Shown here: piece by piece, positions 35,885 to 51,706 of the stretch
How positions within the stretch are numbered: the stretch's first letter is position 1
Layout of the letters: the number at the start of each line of letters is the position of its first letter
NCBI GenBank assembly: GCA_014607495.2
Contig: CP053153.1
Span: forward strand, 7,006,001 to 7,070,000
DNA: 64,000 nt
Source of the DNA: Carposina sasakii
Lineage: Eukaryota > Arthropoda > Insecta > Lepidoptera > Carposinidae
Direction of reading: 5' to 3'
Made by a program: the position numbers and the translations under genes
Notes under the pieces: generated by a model
The model's database searches: none
What the model saw: the letters and a program-made list of their open reading frames with translations, nothing else
What the model was told of the DNA's origin: nothing

Positions 35885-38803
35885 TATCTCATTTTTTTAC
35901 GGAAACAAAATAATTAGATTAGATGGTCAGACTAGATTGACTAGACTAACCATTCTCCTTCAATTAACCACGATAAGATCCCGCCTCGAGGAGCTCGAAC
36001 ATAAAACTTTAATGAGTTTGCCCACTTTTGTTATCTTAAGCCAGGTTCAGTCGAGTTCCTTCTTGTTAACTGTTTATTGAACTCACAGAATATTCCTAAA
36101 CTAAATAAATTACAATTCAGGTTAGAGACTAACGGTAATGGATTTTGTATTTTTTCTTCATTTTCCCATTTTATGATTCTGTAAAACCTTATTATAGTAG
36201 TCATTTTGTTTTGCGCACTTGTTGCTTTTGATAACGTGGAAAATCTGTTGTATAGGTAAGTGAAAAAAATGTGTAAAATGACCTTGAGTGACCTCTGAAT
36301 TAATTAGAAATTTAAATTGCATATTTTGATTGATATAATTTAATCACGCACCCACTAAGTATTATTATCTTTAAGTTACACTACCTATATACTCGTATTT
36401 AACATAATATGCACGTGTCATCCACCAGCGTATCAATGTTATTATCAGCTATACCATTATTTATTTTTCATTTAGTATAATTTATCGTCATGACGTCATA
36501 CATGCGTGTACTAGTGAGGAGCTTTATCTGCTGCATATCTTAAGTATCGAGTAAGGAAGTCTGGGGCGTTTTCTCAGGCGATGAACTAGCAACTTATCTA
36601 TCTTTAATATAAAAATAAATCGCTTAATGTGTTGCTAAGTGCAATTCTCGAAAACAGCTGAACCAATTTCGTTAATTCTTTTTTTTTAATATTCTTTGAA
36701 GTAACGACGATGGCTCTTACGGAGAGACTAATAGACTTATACTTACATCACTAATATTTTACATTTGGCCCCTTGCTGGTCGGGCTGTAGGACCTCCTTC
36801 GTAAATATATATAAATTAGTTTGAAATATAGCAAATGCATTTTTAGCCTCTTCGATTCGGCAGTACATTTAGTTCGGAATCCAGAGATTAGCCGGCCTCC
36901 TAAAGGTGGCTTCCTACGGTGTGTTGTATCTGCGGTGATATATTGCGGACCCCATTGATCGGATAACATTGTAGCGGGTACTACCACTGTAACATTAGCC
37001 CTAACATATAAGAATACATAAGAAATTATGACTAACACTATTTTTTATTACGATAAAGTGGCAAAACTCCAAATGTGATTTTAGGCTACATAATTAAAAA
37101 TCAGAGGATAGGCTGTAAGTATATACGAGTACCACAAACAATAAGGTTCAAATCAGGGGATCGTGCTGCCCGTGCTGGCCACGGTATGACATAATTTTTA
37201 AAATATTTCGCACAGTCTTCAGTATTCAGTTCACATTATAGTCGTACTTATTATTATTATCATTAGCTTAGTTAATACTATGATAATAATTCATGTATTA
37301 ATTAATATTAACATAATTTGCACTGCATAAACCTGCTGCTCTCAATGATTTCACATCAACGCTTGTTATCTTTTCCCCACATTACCTATAGTCTTGCAGT
37401 TTGAGTCAAAAAACATTTTTTTTCTCCGGAGTTTAGTTTCATTTATGAAACAATGGTTTCATATTACTCTACAGTGTAACGCCACTGATCCTGGTTTATA
37501 ATAAAGCCTTCCACTTTATTTTAGACACTACCTTCTTTTTCAAATCTTATCACCCAACGCCTTAGTAAAGATTCAATAAATTTCTAGGAATCATCATAAT
37601 CTTTTTCATTCAGTAAACCTTTTATGTTCCCTATTATTATATAGGCAAATACTGCCGAACGAGTTTAATATCTAGGACGTAAATCAATTAGAGTTTGAAC
37701 TAGAGTTCTGACCGCCGTAATGCCCGGCGGTTACCTTAGTAACTAGTTTTGACTAAGATGTTTTAACTGTAAAGTAAATGGCGCGGCGGTATGCAAACTA
37801 CAATCAAGTTAATAACGCATTTATATTTGCTGCTTATTTTATGTTAACAGACTTGGCAGAAAATCTAACTTTACTAACTAGGCCTTTAAAAAATTCCGTC
37901 CGAGGTAACCATAATAATAAGATATTCAACATACTAACTATATATTTACTATAACTTAATACACCTATATCAATATACCTAAATCGGTAAGTATTTTTGT
38001 TTTAAATTATAAGCTATCAGAACTATCCTGTACTCATCTGTTAAGTTGGCTTCCCACTTAACATTATTCAAAACTGCAATATACTATGTAGTTTTTTGTC
38101 CTTAGATAGATTTTTCTTCTTTTTCTTTTCCTTTCCTCAGAAAGTTATTGGTTAAAGTATGGTTAAACTTCTTTTAAGCATGTAATACTTATTTAATTTA
38201 TAATACGATACAGCAATATAATATTATTAGGTAATCAATGACGCAACTCTGGTACAATGGTATAATTCCATTCATGAATTCCGTTGGGAATTCCAACTGA
38301 TTGTTTCATGTTCGACGTATTTTACTGTATACTCACGCTATACCTACACTAAAGCATTATTGATGTTTAATATTTTACAAAGCTTTGTTATTTCTAATTT
38401 TCAAAAGTAAACTAAAGCTCGATAGATATGAGACCAAGCCATTGAGAAAGTTCTATAAAGTGAGATTGCATTCTATAGGTAAAGGTTAAAATATAAATAA
38501 AGGCAAAAGCAACCCAACTTGTTTTCAATAGAGGTTGTATGTTGGTGATGTATCGGGATTAGGGATTCAGCATCTGTTTACGATACATCATTAAATTAGA
38601 TCTTGGCAGTAACGCTTTCATTGACCTGTTAAAAGTAATACAATTTTCTACCCTATATAGAAAGTGCGAGTGTTCAGATTAGATTGGGCGCGAAAGATAA
38701 ATTTTAACGCGAAATGCTGTCCGAAAATTTACTGGCTCGTAACGTGGGATGAATTTTTTGATGTTGACAGACGATATGAAATTAAAACGAAGTCCGTAAT
38801 TGC
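35885..38803. other. Unassigned AT-rich stretch
   Basis: No gene or full element recognised. The 95-codon reverse frame at 36751-37038 includes a GC-richer patch (36880-36980) but no identifiable domain or convincing splice sites. Confidence 0.4.
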
Positions 38804-39067
38804 TCATTCGCGAACATTTACGACATTTTTATCGCCATAGTTATAATTTTTTTCTTCGACTTTATTTTCATTACGTATCTCTGAAATGGAAATATTTTCC
38901 AGTAGCTCCTGTAATTGGGTCCATTTTTCTTTTCTGGGTATTTCATCTAAATTGTTTTTCTGAGTTATATTAACATTTGTTGTTAAATTTTTATTGTCTT
39001 TGTTTTGATCACCAATTCTGTAGGCAAGTTTGCTAAGGTATTTATTCAAAGGAAACACGAGCGACAT
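38804..39067 (-). CDS. Small open frame, unrecognised
   Basis: 87 codons from ATG at 39067 to TGA (MSLVFPLNKYLSKLAYRIG, then a Lys/Asn/Glu-rich stretch with KWTQLQELLENISISEI). An in-frame TTG codon extends it to 39088. The charged, helix-prone composition is unlike random AT-rich translation, but I recognise no family and see no splice partners. It could be a small protein, an exon or chance. Confidence 0.25.
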   Translation of the reverse strand: MSLVFPLNKYLSKLAYRIGDQNKDNKNLTTNVNITQKNNLDEIPRKEKWTQLQELLENISISEIRNENKVEEKNYNYGDKNVVNVRE

Positions 39068-39242
39068 ACTGTCTAAATTTTTATGCAAATAAACAAAAAT
39101 TTTGACAGTACCTACTCATTTATTGGCTAATTAATTATTTTCACCTGTTGCGTATTAGTACTCATATTCAAGTTGCTGCAGAAGCATGATAATCAATTGG
39201 AATGCATCTTACATAGATAACATAAGAATGTATTGTATATAA

Positions 39243-39475
39243 GGTCTATCCAAAATTAGTAATTATCTTTTGATACAAAACTAGGTAGGTAAAAAGAAAC
39301 AACTTTCACTATGAGACGAATTTCGAAATATTGAAAAAAAAAAATCGGCTGTTACATACAATCTCGATTAATTACTGCACTATAATGTATGGAGGAGTTG
39401 GTCCCATAGTGAAAGTTGTTTCTTTTTACCTACCTAGTTTCGTGTCAAAAGATAATCACAAATTTTGGATAGACC
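39243..39475. mobile_element. Long-TIR MITE (GGTCTATCC ends)
   Basis: About 70-bp inverted arms begin GGTCTATCCAAAATTAG and end AATTTTGGATAGACC. Both share ACCTACCTAG and AACAACTTTCACTATG with their complements. Flanked by TATA on both sides, compatible with a TA-targeting element. 233 bp, non-coding. Confidence 0.85.
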
Positions 39476-40570
39476 ATATAATATATCTCCATTTATATAT
39501 TATATTCTGCTGCGGGAATAATTGTGGGAATTCCGGTAAAGTTTCAAGCGTAACCATAAGGGACCCATGCACGAGAATTTATGAATAAAAGTTATTCATC
39601 TTTTTACTGTTGGTTTAATACGAATAGAAAGTAGGTACCAAAATTACGAAAAATTAATAACAGAATTTTTAAATTGCAATGTAACTGACAAAAAAACTAG
39701 GTATAAAGCAAAATCTTAAAAGAGAAAAAAAAAAGTTAAATACAAAACGTTAAAACAAAGATAAAAAACGGCTTTTCCAAAAAAGCCGTGGTCAACCGTG
39801 GCCGTGGTCGCATCGTGGTCGTGCCGTCTAGAGGAAAAACGTCCAATCTGTGTAAGTGGGTACTGCAAAGAATGTTAGTTCCGAAATTGCACACGGAAAC
39901 TATTCTATGAAACGAACTCTACCTATGCAGTAGGGTAAAAGGCAACTTCAGATTTATACGAATTCACATAGTTTGATGTATGGTCGTTTTTTGCGTGCAT
40001 GTATCCTGGTCAAGAATATTAACTAACTGCACCTGCCACCATTTTGTACAGTTTATTTTTTACATCTATAAACAGAAACTATCAATTTCGATTTGCTAGC
40101 TAAAGCCAAAGCGCTCACGATCCGGAAAAGGCTGTTGATATTGATTTTGGTTGAAACATTAGATTACTCGATTAACTTCTAAAAATATACCATTTTTTAT
40201 TTTACCTTATAGGCAGTAGTAAATATACAGATATGTATAAAATAACCATTTAATTTTGTATTAATTATATAGGTAAGTAGGCACATACGTGTATGAATAA
40301 AAAGGTAATATAGAAATAATAATAATTCAAACAATACAGAATCACAAATATAATATGTATTACTTATGAATTTTAATAAAAAGAGAAATGTTCATATTCT
40401 TGTAACATATTGACTCAATTTCCGATCATATTATTCAGATTTTCCCAGTAAGCGCAATTTAAATTATTGGGAGTCAACATTACAGTCTATTTTTTTATAA
40501 AAAATTATTAATGAGTTATTCTGAAAGCTTAATTTGACCACAGAATTTGTACTAAGTACTTAATATTATA
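39476..40570. other. Unassigned AT-rich stretch
   Basis: No gene recognised. At 39770-39850 there is a repeat-like piece (AAGCCGTGGTCAACCGTGG) related to 23930-23960. The remainder shows nothing I can name. Confidence 0.4.
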
Positions 40571-40574
40571 TCAT

Positions 40575-40770
40575 GACAGTCTTGTAGCATGCCCTGGGGG
40601 AGGCCTACGTCCAGCAGTGGACTGCAATAGGCTGATGATATTATGATATAAATTAGTAAGGGGAATAGAGAGTGTTGTTGTGCTCTCCTGCGTACCTGGC
40701 TAATCTCCGTAGAGATTGGTCACCTTGGTCGAAATACGGTCGGAGATCATCATCATAAATTAGCATATCA
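40575..40770 (+). repeat. Two SINE-like fragments
   Basis: The first piece (GCCCTGGGGGAGGCCTACGT, AGCAGTGGACTGCAATAGGC) is the tail of the element seen at 4401-4639. The second (CTAATCTCCGTAGAGATTGG, CGAAATACGGTCGGAG) is the element seen more fully at 59540-59760. Confidence 0.65.
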
Positions 40771-40862
40771 TAAAATCAATTATATCCTTGATAAATTACA
40801 ACTTTTTTTAAATAGCCTCCATGTCTCACTGCTGGGCAAAGGCCTACCACATTTGAGCCCAT

Positions 40863-41122
40863 ATTTGTCTTTTTATGGTTCCGTACCTCGAAAGGTAAAA
40901 ACAGAATCCTTATAGGATCACTTTATTGTCCGTTCGTCCGTCCGTCTGTCTGTCAAGACCCTTTTTCTCAGGAACGTGTGGAGATATCAAGCTGAAATTT
41001 ATATCAAATACTCAGGTCTACTGTCCCTTGAAGCTTTGAAAAAAATCAAACTTCTAAGCCAACGCAATCAAAAGATACAGCCATTTATGCCGCAATTTTT
41101 CTTCAAATCAAAACCTACAGTA
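40863..41122 (+). repeat. Lepidopteran repeat, left half (split by insertion)
   Basis: Contains ACCTCGAAAGGTAAAAACAG, GTCCGTTCGTCCGTCCGTCT and TCAGGAACGTGTGGAGATAT, a repeat I recognise as widespread in Lepidoptera. It stops at AAAACCTACAGTA (41110-41122) and resumes at 45590 with the same 13 bases. Confidence 0.8.
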
Positions 41123-41292
41123 GAATAGAATATAATAATCTATATTATATATAATTTTTTACATATCATGTTTATGTTTATATTAAGGGTTTAGTAAGCT
41201 TGCGGCTTAGGGCCGTCGTCACTATCTTAAATAATATAAAAGTATGCTAGTTTGCTGGGGTGGACACCGCAGCATATTAAATATAAACTAAC

Positions 41293-41819
41293 TTACAGAA
41301 GAGGGATTCGACGTGCTATCGTCGGTCTTTTCGATACTGGTTTTACTTTCACATTACGTGCAATGCGAGGTATTACCCCCATTCTTTGAGTAACCTTCAT
41401 AAGATTGAATTGACCGTGTTTGTAGTTCGTTTCACCTGGAGCATCTAGGCCTTCTAACTTAGCTTTATTCAGCTTGTCTAGGAGTTCACCGTGTAGATCG
41501 TGTATACGAATATGATATGGGTCTTCGTTTAGCATATCCCAGATCATCTTTGTTGGTACCGATAGGGAAAAGACTGCGGTACGTTTTAGAGCCTTGCGGT
41601 AAACCCTTTAAATTTTTAGCATACATGATTTGCTAACTCGGGGGGCCATCTGTACAATCAAGTATAGGTATCAGACATGTCTTAATAATAAGTAGTTTTG
41701 TTCCGATGTCCGCTTTCGAAAATCGCCCGATGATTGGATCGAGCATTCGGACAGCCGCTTCACTTTTATGTATTGTGGTCTTAACATGTTCATTCATAGT
41801 CAGTCGCTTGTCATATAGC
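41293..41819 (-). pseudogene. Jockey-like reverse transcriptase, C-side piece
   Basis: Begins with the second copy of the 194-bp segment (encoding DKRLTMNEHVKTTIHKSEAA and IIKTCLIPIL). It continues past the Helitron target site into the C-terminal tail (SVPTKMIWDMLNEDPYHIRI), with stops and frame changes between. This is the true downstream continuation of the RT gene. Confidence 0.7.
41626..41819. repeat. 194-bp direct repeat, left copy
   Basis: Identical over its whole length to 44809-45002 (offset 3183). It consists of RT pseudogene sequence and ends where the Helitron's 3' side begins. Confidence 0.95.
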
Positions 41820-45002
<3,183 letters not shown>

Positions 45003-45589
45003 ACACCTAGATATTTGATGCATTTCTGATAACTCACCTTTCATTTTTAGTGTAGGTTTGTATTTTCTCTTTGTTGAGAACATAGCACAGTCAGTCTTTG
45101 ATGTGTTACATTTCAATCCCCATGGTTCATAGTAGGCAAATAATTCTTCCGCCGCCCATTCAGATTTTACTGTGGCATGATCTGGTTTGTTAGATCTGTT
45201 TAAGACACATAGATTGTCAGCGTATTGTGATATCATCATTCCAGTAATTTCAATGTTTGGCACGTCAGATACATATAGGTTAAACAATATCGTCCCTAGT
45301 ATTGATCCTTGCGGCACACCATAGGGTACCGCAAACTCACTCCCTATGGTAGTTCAAAATTTTCCTCTTACTTTACGTTCTGTGAGGTAACTTTCTATCA
45401 TCTTTATGATATTCATTGGCACATCTGCAATATACAGTTTTCTCAGTAGAGTTCTGTGGTGAATCGAGTCAAAGGCCTTACTAAGATCGGTCACATTCAT
45501 TGACACACTATCGCCTTTTCCAAGTGCTTCCGAGATATAATGAGCTGTTCTCATCAGTTGCGTATCTGTTCCTTTACCTCGCATGAAGT
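45003..45589 (-). pseudogene. Jockey-like reverse transcriptase, N-side piece
   Basis: Motif A is SKAFDSIHHRTLL (near 45470), then after a frameshift near 45340 comes motif B VPQGSILGTILFN. The active-site box reads YADN rather than YADD. A further frame change lies near 45030, before YLGVLYDKRLTMNEHVK. The frameshifts and altered active site make it inactive. Confidence 0.8.
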
Positions 45590-45775
45590 AAAACCTACAG
45601 TATACTTCCCGTGAACTCGGAATCTTGAAAATTGGTACGAAGCAATGTCATATAGCACAGATAAAGGAAAAATTGCGAAAACCGAAAATTTTTAGTTACA
45701 TCATATAATAAAACAGGTTTGTATGAAAACCTCGGTCCGTGAGACCGACTCGAACTTGGTCGGTTTTTTTTTCGC
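45590..45775 (+). repeat. Lepidopteran repeat, right half
   Basis: Continues the element of 40863-41122: AAAACCTACAGTA, then GTGAACTCGGAATCTTGAAA, ending with the typical GACTCGAACTTGGTCGG and a poly-T run. The shared 13-bp junction is the target-site duplication of the non-LTR insertion at 41123-45589. Confidence 0.85.
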
Positions 45776-46050
45776 TATAGTGGCTCTGGCTGAAAAAAAA
45801 ATTAAGCAAATAACGAAGCTTCTCTAAAAACTGATACAGAATCTCTTAGTCTCTTGAGATTACGAGTAGGTGACACAGGATGGTATATTTTACGGCTAAA
45901 AGGTTCAAAGTTACAAACAGTGCACACGATATTTGATATTTTCACGTCGAGAATATTCTTTATACTGCGAAAATAGCAAGTCATCTTCAAAAAGGGGTGG
46001 GTGCTGATTGCTACTTAGTATATTGAAGACGTTTCTGACTTTCAAAGCAC

Positions 46051-46383
46051 TTATACAGGATGTTTTTTGGTCGTCAACGTTCCCGAAAACTACGGAATCT
46101 TCACATCACGATCATTTTTCTCCATGGAAACATATCTGGGAAGTGTCTGGTTCCCAAGATATTAGGGTCTAAAGTTGAATAAATGCACAAAGACGCAATA
46201 ATTAATATCTGTCTATGAAAAAACTAGCATAAACACCTGTACACTATAAATTTCACTCGATCAAATATTTGTATTAAAAAAAAAATTACATCTTTTCTTA
46301 CCTTTTTTGGCATAAAATTACTTTATTTGATCTATAGAGTACGTACCTTCGTTAAGGGTGGCAACGAAAAAACATCCTATATA
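46051..46383 (+). mobile_element. TIR element, family A, copy 2
   Basis: Starts TTATACAGGATGTTTTTTGG and ends AACATCCTATATAA. Shorter than the other copies because of internal deletions (about 333 bp). Non-coding. Confidence 0.8.
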
Positions 46384-48420
46384 AAAGTTTATTTAAATTA
46401 GAAATGAATAATAATATCACATGAAAATTGCTGGTCCGGACAGCAAATGTTTTACTTTACTCTCACATTTAAAATATAATATAAAATGGTACACAATAAA
46501 ATGAAATAGCTTTTGGCTATTACAATTTATGTATCTACCACAGGTCTCATTTATTTTCTAAATCTGCTTATATGTATTGTGTGTGCCTGAAGTAAGATTA
46601 CAAAACACGTCATGTGCTGAAATGAAGATGTCGTCAAAGTTTATTGTAGAAATATGTTAAATAAAATAAAGATTTATTCATATAAGTAGTTCAGAATAAA
46701 GCGTAATAATTAGATAATCATGAATTAATCAATAATAATTAATTAGATACTAAAAATTAAGTTAGGAAAACATTGTGAAAGTACCTACAGTTATAGTTAT
46801 TACAATGAGCAACTGCTGGTAGAATAACTTTAATATATCACAAAAGTAGCAATAGAATCTAAGTACGAGTATTTTCTGTTCATTGTTAGTGTATCGTAAT
46901 AAAAAGTAATTCGCTAGTGCAAATGCTCGTTTGGCACCGAAAGTGCACCGCGAGGTTATAACATTGTAATAACAGTACGAATAAAAGGCTAAATCGAGCA
47001 CTTAGCTTACGATTACCAATGTCCAATATTTACATTGTACCTAACTATTTAATAGGAAGTTTACTCCTTATGCCCAAGTACATAAGCCGATTTTTCGAAC
47101 AATACCTTATACATATTGACATATTGCAGAACACGCCGTACACAAAACTGCACTTCGCTGGTCGCTACAGTTTGTTTTACAACATGCCCTTGGACAACAT
47201 AATATAATGTCAATATAGTACAAATTAGATACTTCTCGTTTCTTTTTGGGTATTTTGATCGTGAAAACTGTATATTTTTATAGAAAAAAAAAACGTATTC
47301 ACTGTGCTTAGCCTTTAGGTAGTAGTTTCGTGGTTCGTAGCAGCGCTACGGATGACATAGGCGCGTAGTCTGAGCGAGTTGCTGTATTTGTTAATAGTGT
47401 ATAACAAAATATATTATAATAATAAATATTTAAAAGGAGAAAGCGACTCCTGGGCCGATATAACTAATAGCTGCAGTCGATATTTCATAGCTAGATTCCA
47501 AAATATTACGCAATTTGTTATGCGGATAGCGTGAAAAGTTTTTTTTTTTTTGTATTTTGGTATTACCTAGTAATTACGTATTTCTGTTTTGAACTAAATT
47601 GTAAAAAGCGAACGATTTATTTCCCTAAATTCTATTGTATTGTGTATACGAGTAAATTATAAAAATATCATTATTCTTAATGCCGCGTCGTGAACTACAA
47701 CACTAGGTAGGTACGGCACAACTAGTCATGTTGCTTGATACGAAAATAAAGCTTACCAATGAGCTATCCTTATCTATTATGTCAATAGTGCCTAACGACG
47801 CGTTTGTTCTCAGTAAAGAACTAGTTAAAGGATTGAGTAGACAGAGCACGTCGCGGTACGTAGGCTCTTTAGTTACATTCTTGAATAACTTGAGCATGAA
47901 AAGGTTTTATACACGTACAGCCGCGTTGCAGATACCCTGTTCACTCCTGCACCCGCGTATAGGTATTAAAAAGAAAAACAAGAAATTTTCTGGAAAAATC
48001 TTCACAATAATCACAATATTTTTAAAGGTTTTTAAAATTTTAAGTTAAAAAATTAAGATTAGTTAAAATTATAAAGAAAAATAAAAGATTTAAAAAATTA
48101 GGTATTCTTGTCAGTGAGGCTTGAACGGACTGTAAAGTTCGATTATACCACGTAAGATTATTTTATATTAGATTGGGCGTCAAAAGTTATCTACTATTTT
48201 GATCACGAAGAATGTAAGTACTTAATCATTGTAAAATTCAAGCACAATAAGCACTAGACTCCATTCCTCGATAATACGTTACTCTTAGAAGAGATCAAGC
48301 TGTGGACTGTGTTAGTTACACTGAGACACGTTGCTCACAACCCCAATGTACATATAGGTAATTAAGTAGGTTACACTCGAGCACTAAGTACTCGTAGGTA
48401 CTACTTAGATTAACTCGTTG
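46384..48420. other. Unassigned stretch with weak open frames
   Basis: No gene recognised. Frames at 46762-47001 (-), 47019-47207 (+) and 47728-48048 (+, 106 codons, MLLDTKIKLTNELSLSIMSI) have no known domain. The last has a few gene-like codons before degenerating into Lys/Phe-rich sequence. I would not annotate them. Confidence 0.4.
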
Positions 48421-48790
48421 CCAACGCTCACGACAGGAAATTTCTCAGCTTTCATCTTTTGTTGCTTCTTCGACTCCACTACGGCGACTTGCCGTTAACC
48501 TTTATTAAGTCGTTATAATCTCTATACAAAGCCGCACTATGGCGAGACATTGGATCTTTTGTGTAGCGTATTGTGCAAGTTATAGTGGCGCGTAATAATT
48601 TAACGAACTGCGACTTACACAAAGGCTGAAGGTCAAATTTTCAGCGAGCGCCGCGACACTAAATTATTAAAGTTTTACCTGCATCTCGTGGCTACATTAG
48701 AACAAAGCTCGCCTCTAAATAAACGGCTGCCGGCCGCCGCCATTGCAGTCAGACCAAACTGCTATTTTCAATTTCAAATTTGCCTCTCCA
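48421..48790. other. GC-richer non-coding block
   Basis: Base composition rises above the surroundings (CGGCTGCCGGCCGCCGCCAT; GCGAGCGCCGCGACAC) without a long open frame or recognised repeat. It could be a promoter, 5' UTR or conserved regulatory sequence of a gene outside or missed here, or an old transposon. Inference only. Confidence 0.35.
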
Positions 48791-48931
48791 ACGACAATAA
48801 AATTCAGCATTTTATGGAGAAACTTTTTGTGTGACTTCCGTTAGATCGTAGTCTATTGAGAGTGAATAATTAATATTCAATTTTGGAATTTCAATCATAG
48901 AGGAAGAATTTCTATTAACTTCGATTTTAAA

Positions 48932-49132
48932 TCCTACTAATATTATAAACGCGAAAGTTTGTTAATATGGATGGATGCTTGTTACTCTTTCACGTAAAAA
49001 CGGCAGGACCGATTTTAATAAAATTAAATAACACATATGCTACTTATCTCGGGAAAATATTTTTATCCCGGATAATTTCCACATTTTGTTTTTATTGTAG
49101 GCCACGCGGACGAAGTCGCGGGCGTTCACTAG
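48932..49132 (+). mobile_element. Short non-autonomous Helitron (Lep1-like)
   Basis: Starts TCCTACTAATATTATAAAC after an A and ends GCGTTCACTAG before a T. Shares TTTTATCCCGGATAATTTC and GTCGCGGGCG with 4857-5186. 201 bp, non-coding. Confidence 0.85.
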
Positions 49133-49248
49133 TTATATCATAGAAACATAATAATGCTATATTTATGACTAGCAATTCAAAGTAGTTGAATATGAAACTA
49201 CTTTGTTTCAGATTGTTACCTGTGCGTTCTTATTCTGATCTTAAATCT

Positions 49249-49458
49249 TCATCCGACAAATGGATACTCAGATTTCGATGCAGCAAAACCGTTGAACATA
49301 GTAATAAAACACGTTGATATCATAAGCATGGATAACAATAGCGTAGAGTCAGCAGTACTTGGCGGAATGCGCGGATAAATCGTTTGATCATACTCTAGGG
49401 ACTCGGCTGTCAACGAAGGTGCGTACTCTGTCTGCCGCAATCCCACGTACGTGAACCT
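49249..49458 (-). CDS. Possible exon, unrecognised
   Basis: A minus-strand frame after a possible acceptor (ATTAAG) encodes about 70 residues: FTYVGLRQTEYAPSLTAES, then IYPRIPPSTADSTLLL, a hydrophobic stretch (SMLMISTCFITMF), and a TGA at 49249. The composition is protein-like with one potential membrane segment. No family or neighbouring exon recognised. Confidence 0.25.
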   Translation of the reverse strand, partial: RFTYVGLRQTEYAPSLTAESLEYDQTIYPRIPPSTADSTLLLSMLMISTCFITMFNGFAASKSEYPFVG

Positions 49459-49532
49459 TAATCACCCTCTTTAAGGCAAGACTCACGTTCCCAGCCGAGA
49501 GGAAACGTTCATTTTAATTCCCCACAAATGCG

Positions 49533-51703
49533 TGTCTAATTTGAGCGGCGTGTTTTGTTTAATTTCAAAGGATTATAATGGCGGGACGAGATTACGATAC
49601 CGTTTGAGCGGGTGTTTACGATTCCAACGGAGTTCTATTCGCGTAATATGCTTTTGGTATTATGGATTTAGGGATGGAGTTTGCGTAACTTTGAGGAATA
49701 GTAATTGCCTTTTCAAACATACAATACAACTTATAAAATATTTATTTTTGTACAAAATTTCTAACTTTTATAGCCAACAGGGATAAAAAATATCAATAAA
49801 GTTAGAGGATTGAGATATTTAATGTATAAACGCTAAATGATTAGGTATGTATAGAAAGGTCCTTAAATAATTGACCGTTTGTTTAATTAACGTTATTGTT
49901 TGGTATCCTTTATTACTTATAATATTTTTTTATTAGGTACATACTGAATTTATGTTTCGAGACCCGCGTAACTTAATTACCAAATAATATTACACACGAG
50001 CCTAGCAGCCTTTGCCAAATAATTATTTGTTTATATATGTATATATGTTAGGAACGTTAAACATGAGTATACTTATTACATTCTACCTACTTATTTGCGT
50101 CATCATAAGGGGAATTACATAAAAAATAAAAATATTCCGAGACGTTTCAGGAATGCCAGTCGATCCGAGATTTTGTATTCGTGTGAGCGTTGTCAGCCGT
50201 GATGTGAATGCTAATGTTGTTAGTGAGTAAACTCCATTTTCAATTATGAAATTCGATGAATGACAAGATCCATCAAAATTCAATAATGTTTATTAGTTTA
50301 CTCATAGAGAAATGTACAGGACGTACAGGATCAACAATTTTTCTATTGCATGGCTACATGTGCTCTTTCGTGTCGGTATACGTCATGGGTTAAATTCATC
50401 CTAAGCTAAGTTTAGTTATAACACACACTTTTATCACGCATTTAATATATATTGTCATATTACAATCATTAAAATATGATGTATGAATAGAATTATTCCT
50501 TTTATTTGTCAAAGTACAAAAAAACTATGAGTTTACTTCTAAAACGACTTTTTTCACATAAAAAAATACCACATTAATAAATATTATAGGTAACGTTGAT
50601 TTATTTTTATATTGGTTGAGAAACATTTTCTTCAGGCTCGTGAAGCTCCCAATATTGGTTGAACATTGAATTTAGTAACAAACTAGAAATAGAAAGACAG
50701 CTTTTAAGACTGTGACTAACAGATCCTAAGGACTGGTACAATACGGGATATCAAAGTAGATATTTAGGTCGGTAGTTAGTGCATGTAAGTCTAACATTTG
50801 ATGATGTTCGATTTAAACCCGTAAGTGATTTTAATACTTACTAACTTTTTTCATTAATTTTGCCAAATGCGCGGCTGGGAAAACTGTAGGATTTATTTAT
50901 GTTCCTAATGGCGCGTAACTTTTATCCATTTCCTTCCGGTTTCCGTACACTCCACGAGCTTTGAGTTAGGTTGCATTTGTGTAGACAATAAGAGGTTTAA
51001 ACTACATTTCAAAGGTATACTTATATGAGTATGTAACATTAATTAAGTTTATATTCAATGCGAAAATTGTAGGTGAACTATGTACCTAAATATACTTATT
51101 TCCCTTAAAACCCATGATGTCAGGTTAACACCCTTGTAATATTCAAAATATAAATCAGCCTGTATAGATACCTATCTCTGAGCTAAATTGCATCCATACA
51201 ATGTGATGGGAACAAATAATAAACATTACTATTTGTGTTCTTGTTTACATCGTGTGTGGTCTGAAATAAACCTGCCGATCACATAAGATTTATTCACTGA
51301 AACATTTCTGATTGTGAATAAAAATGTACCTACTCGTACCTACTATATTATGAATTTCCTTTTCCTTCTATATCATGACCTTTGTAAAAAGAAAATAAAT
51401 CTGAAAATATCGAAGTAAAATAATGAGACAGTCTAGATATAGGTACCTATTGTCTGTGAGGTATATCTAGTATGCATCTATGTAGTAAAAAATTAATATC
51501 ATTCAGAGTCGGACAGATGAAAAATTGAAAAACTCATTCTTAACAAATAAATAATAATCATTTCATTTAAATAACACCGCAAGGCAGCAGTAGACACTAA
51601 AGTAGATCATAATCAACATTAAAATGTAGATTAGGTACTTAACATTAGATTTCAATAGTTGTTTCTTTACCTGGTTACTACATATATTATATATCATAAT
51701 CAT
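49533..51703. other. Unassigned AT-rich stretch
   Basis: No gene, RNA or complete element recognised. The 84-codon frame at 49532-49786 and the 66-codon frame at 50083-50283 lack any identifiable feature. Confidence 0.4.
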
Positions 51704-51706
51704 TTA

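Noticed and set aside
36751..37038. 95-codon minus-strand frame with a GC-richer middle
   Set aside because: No domain, no convincing splice sites; more likely an old repeat fragment.
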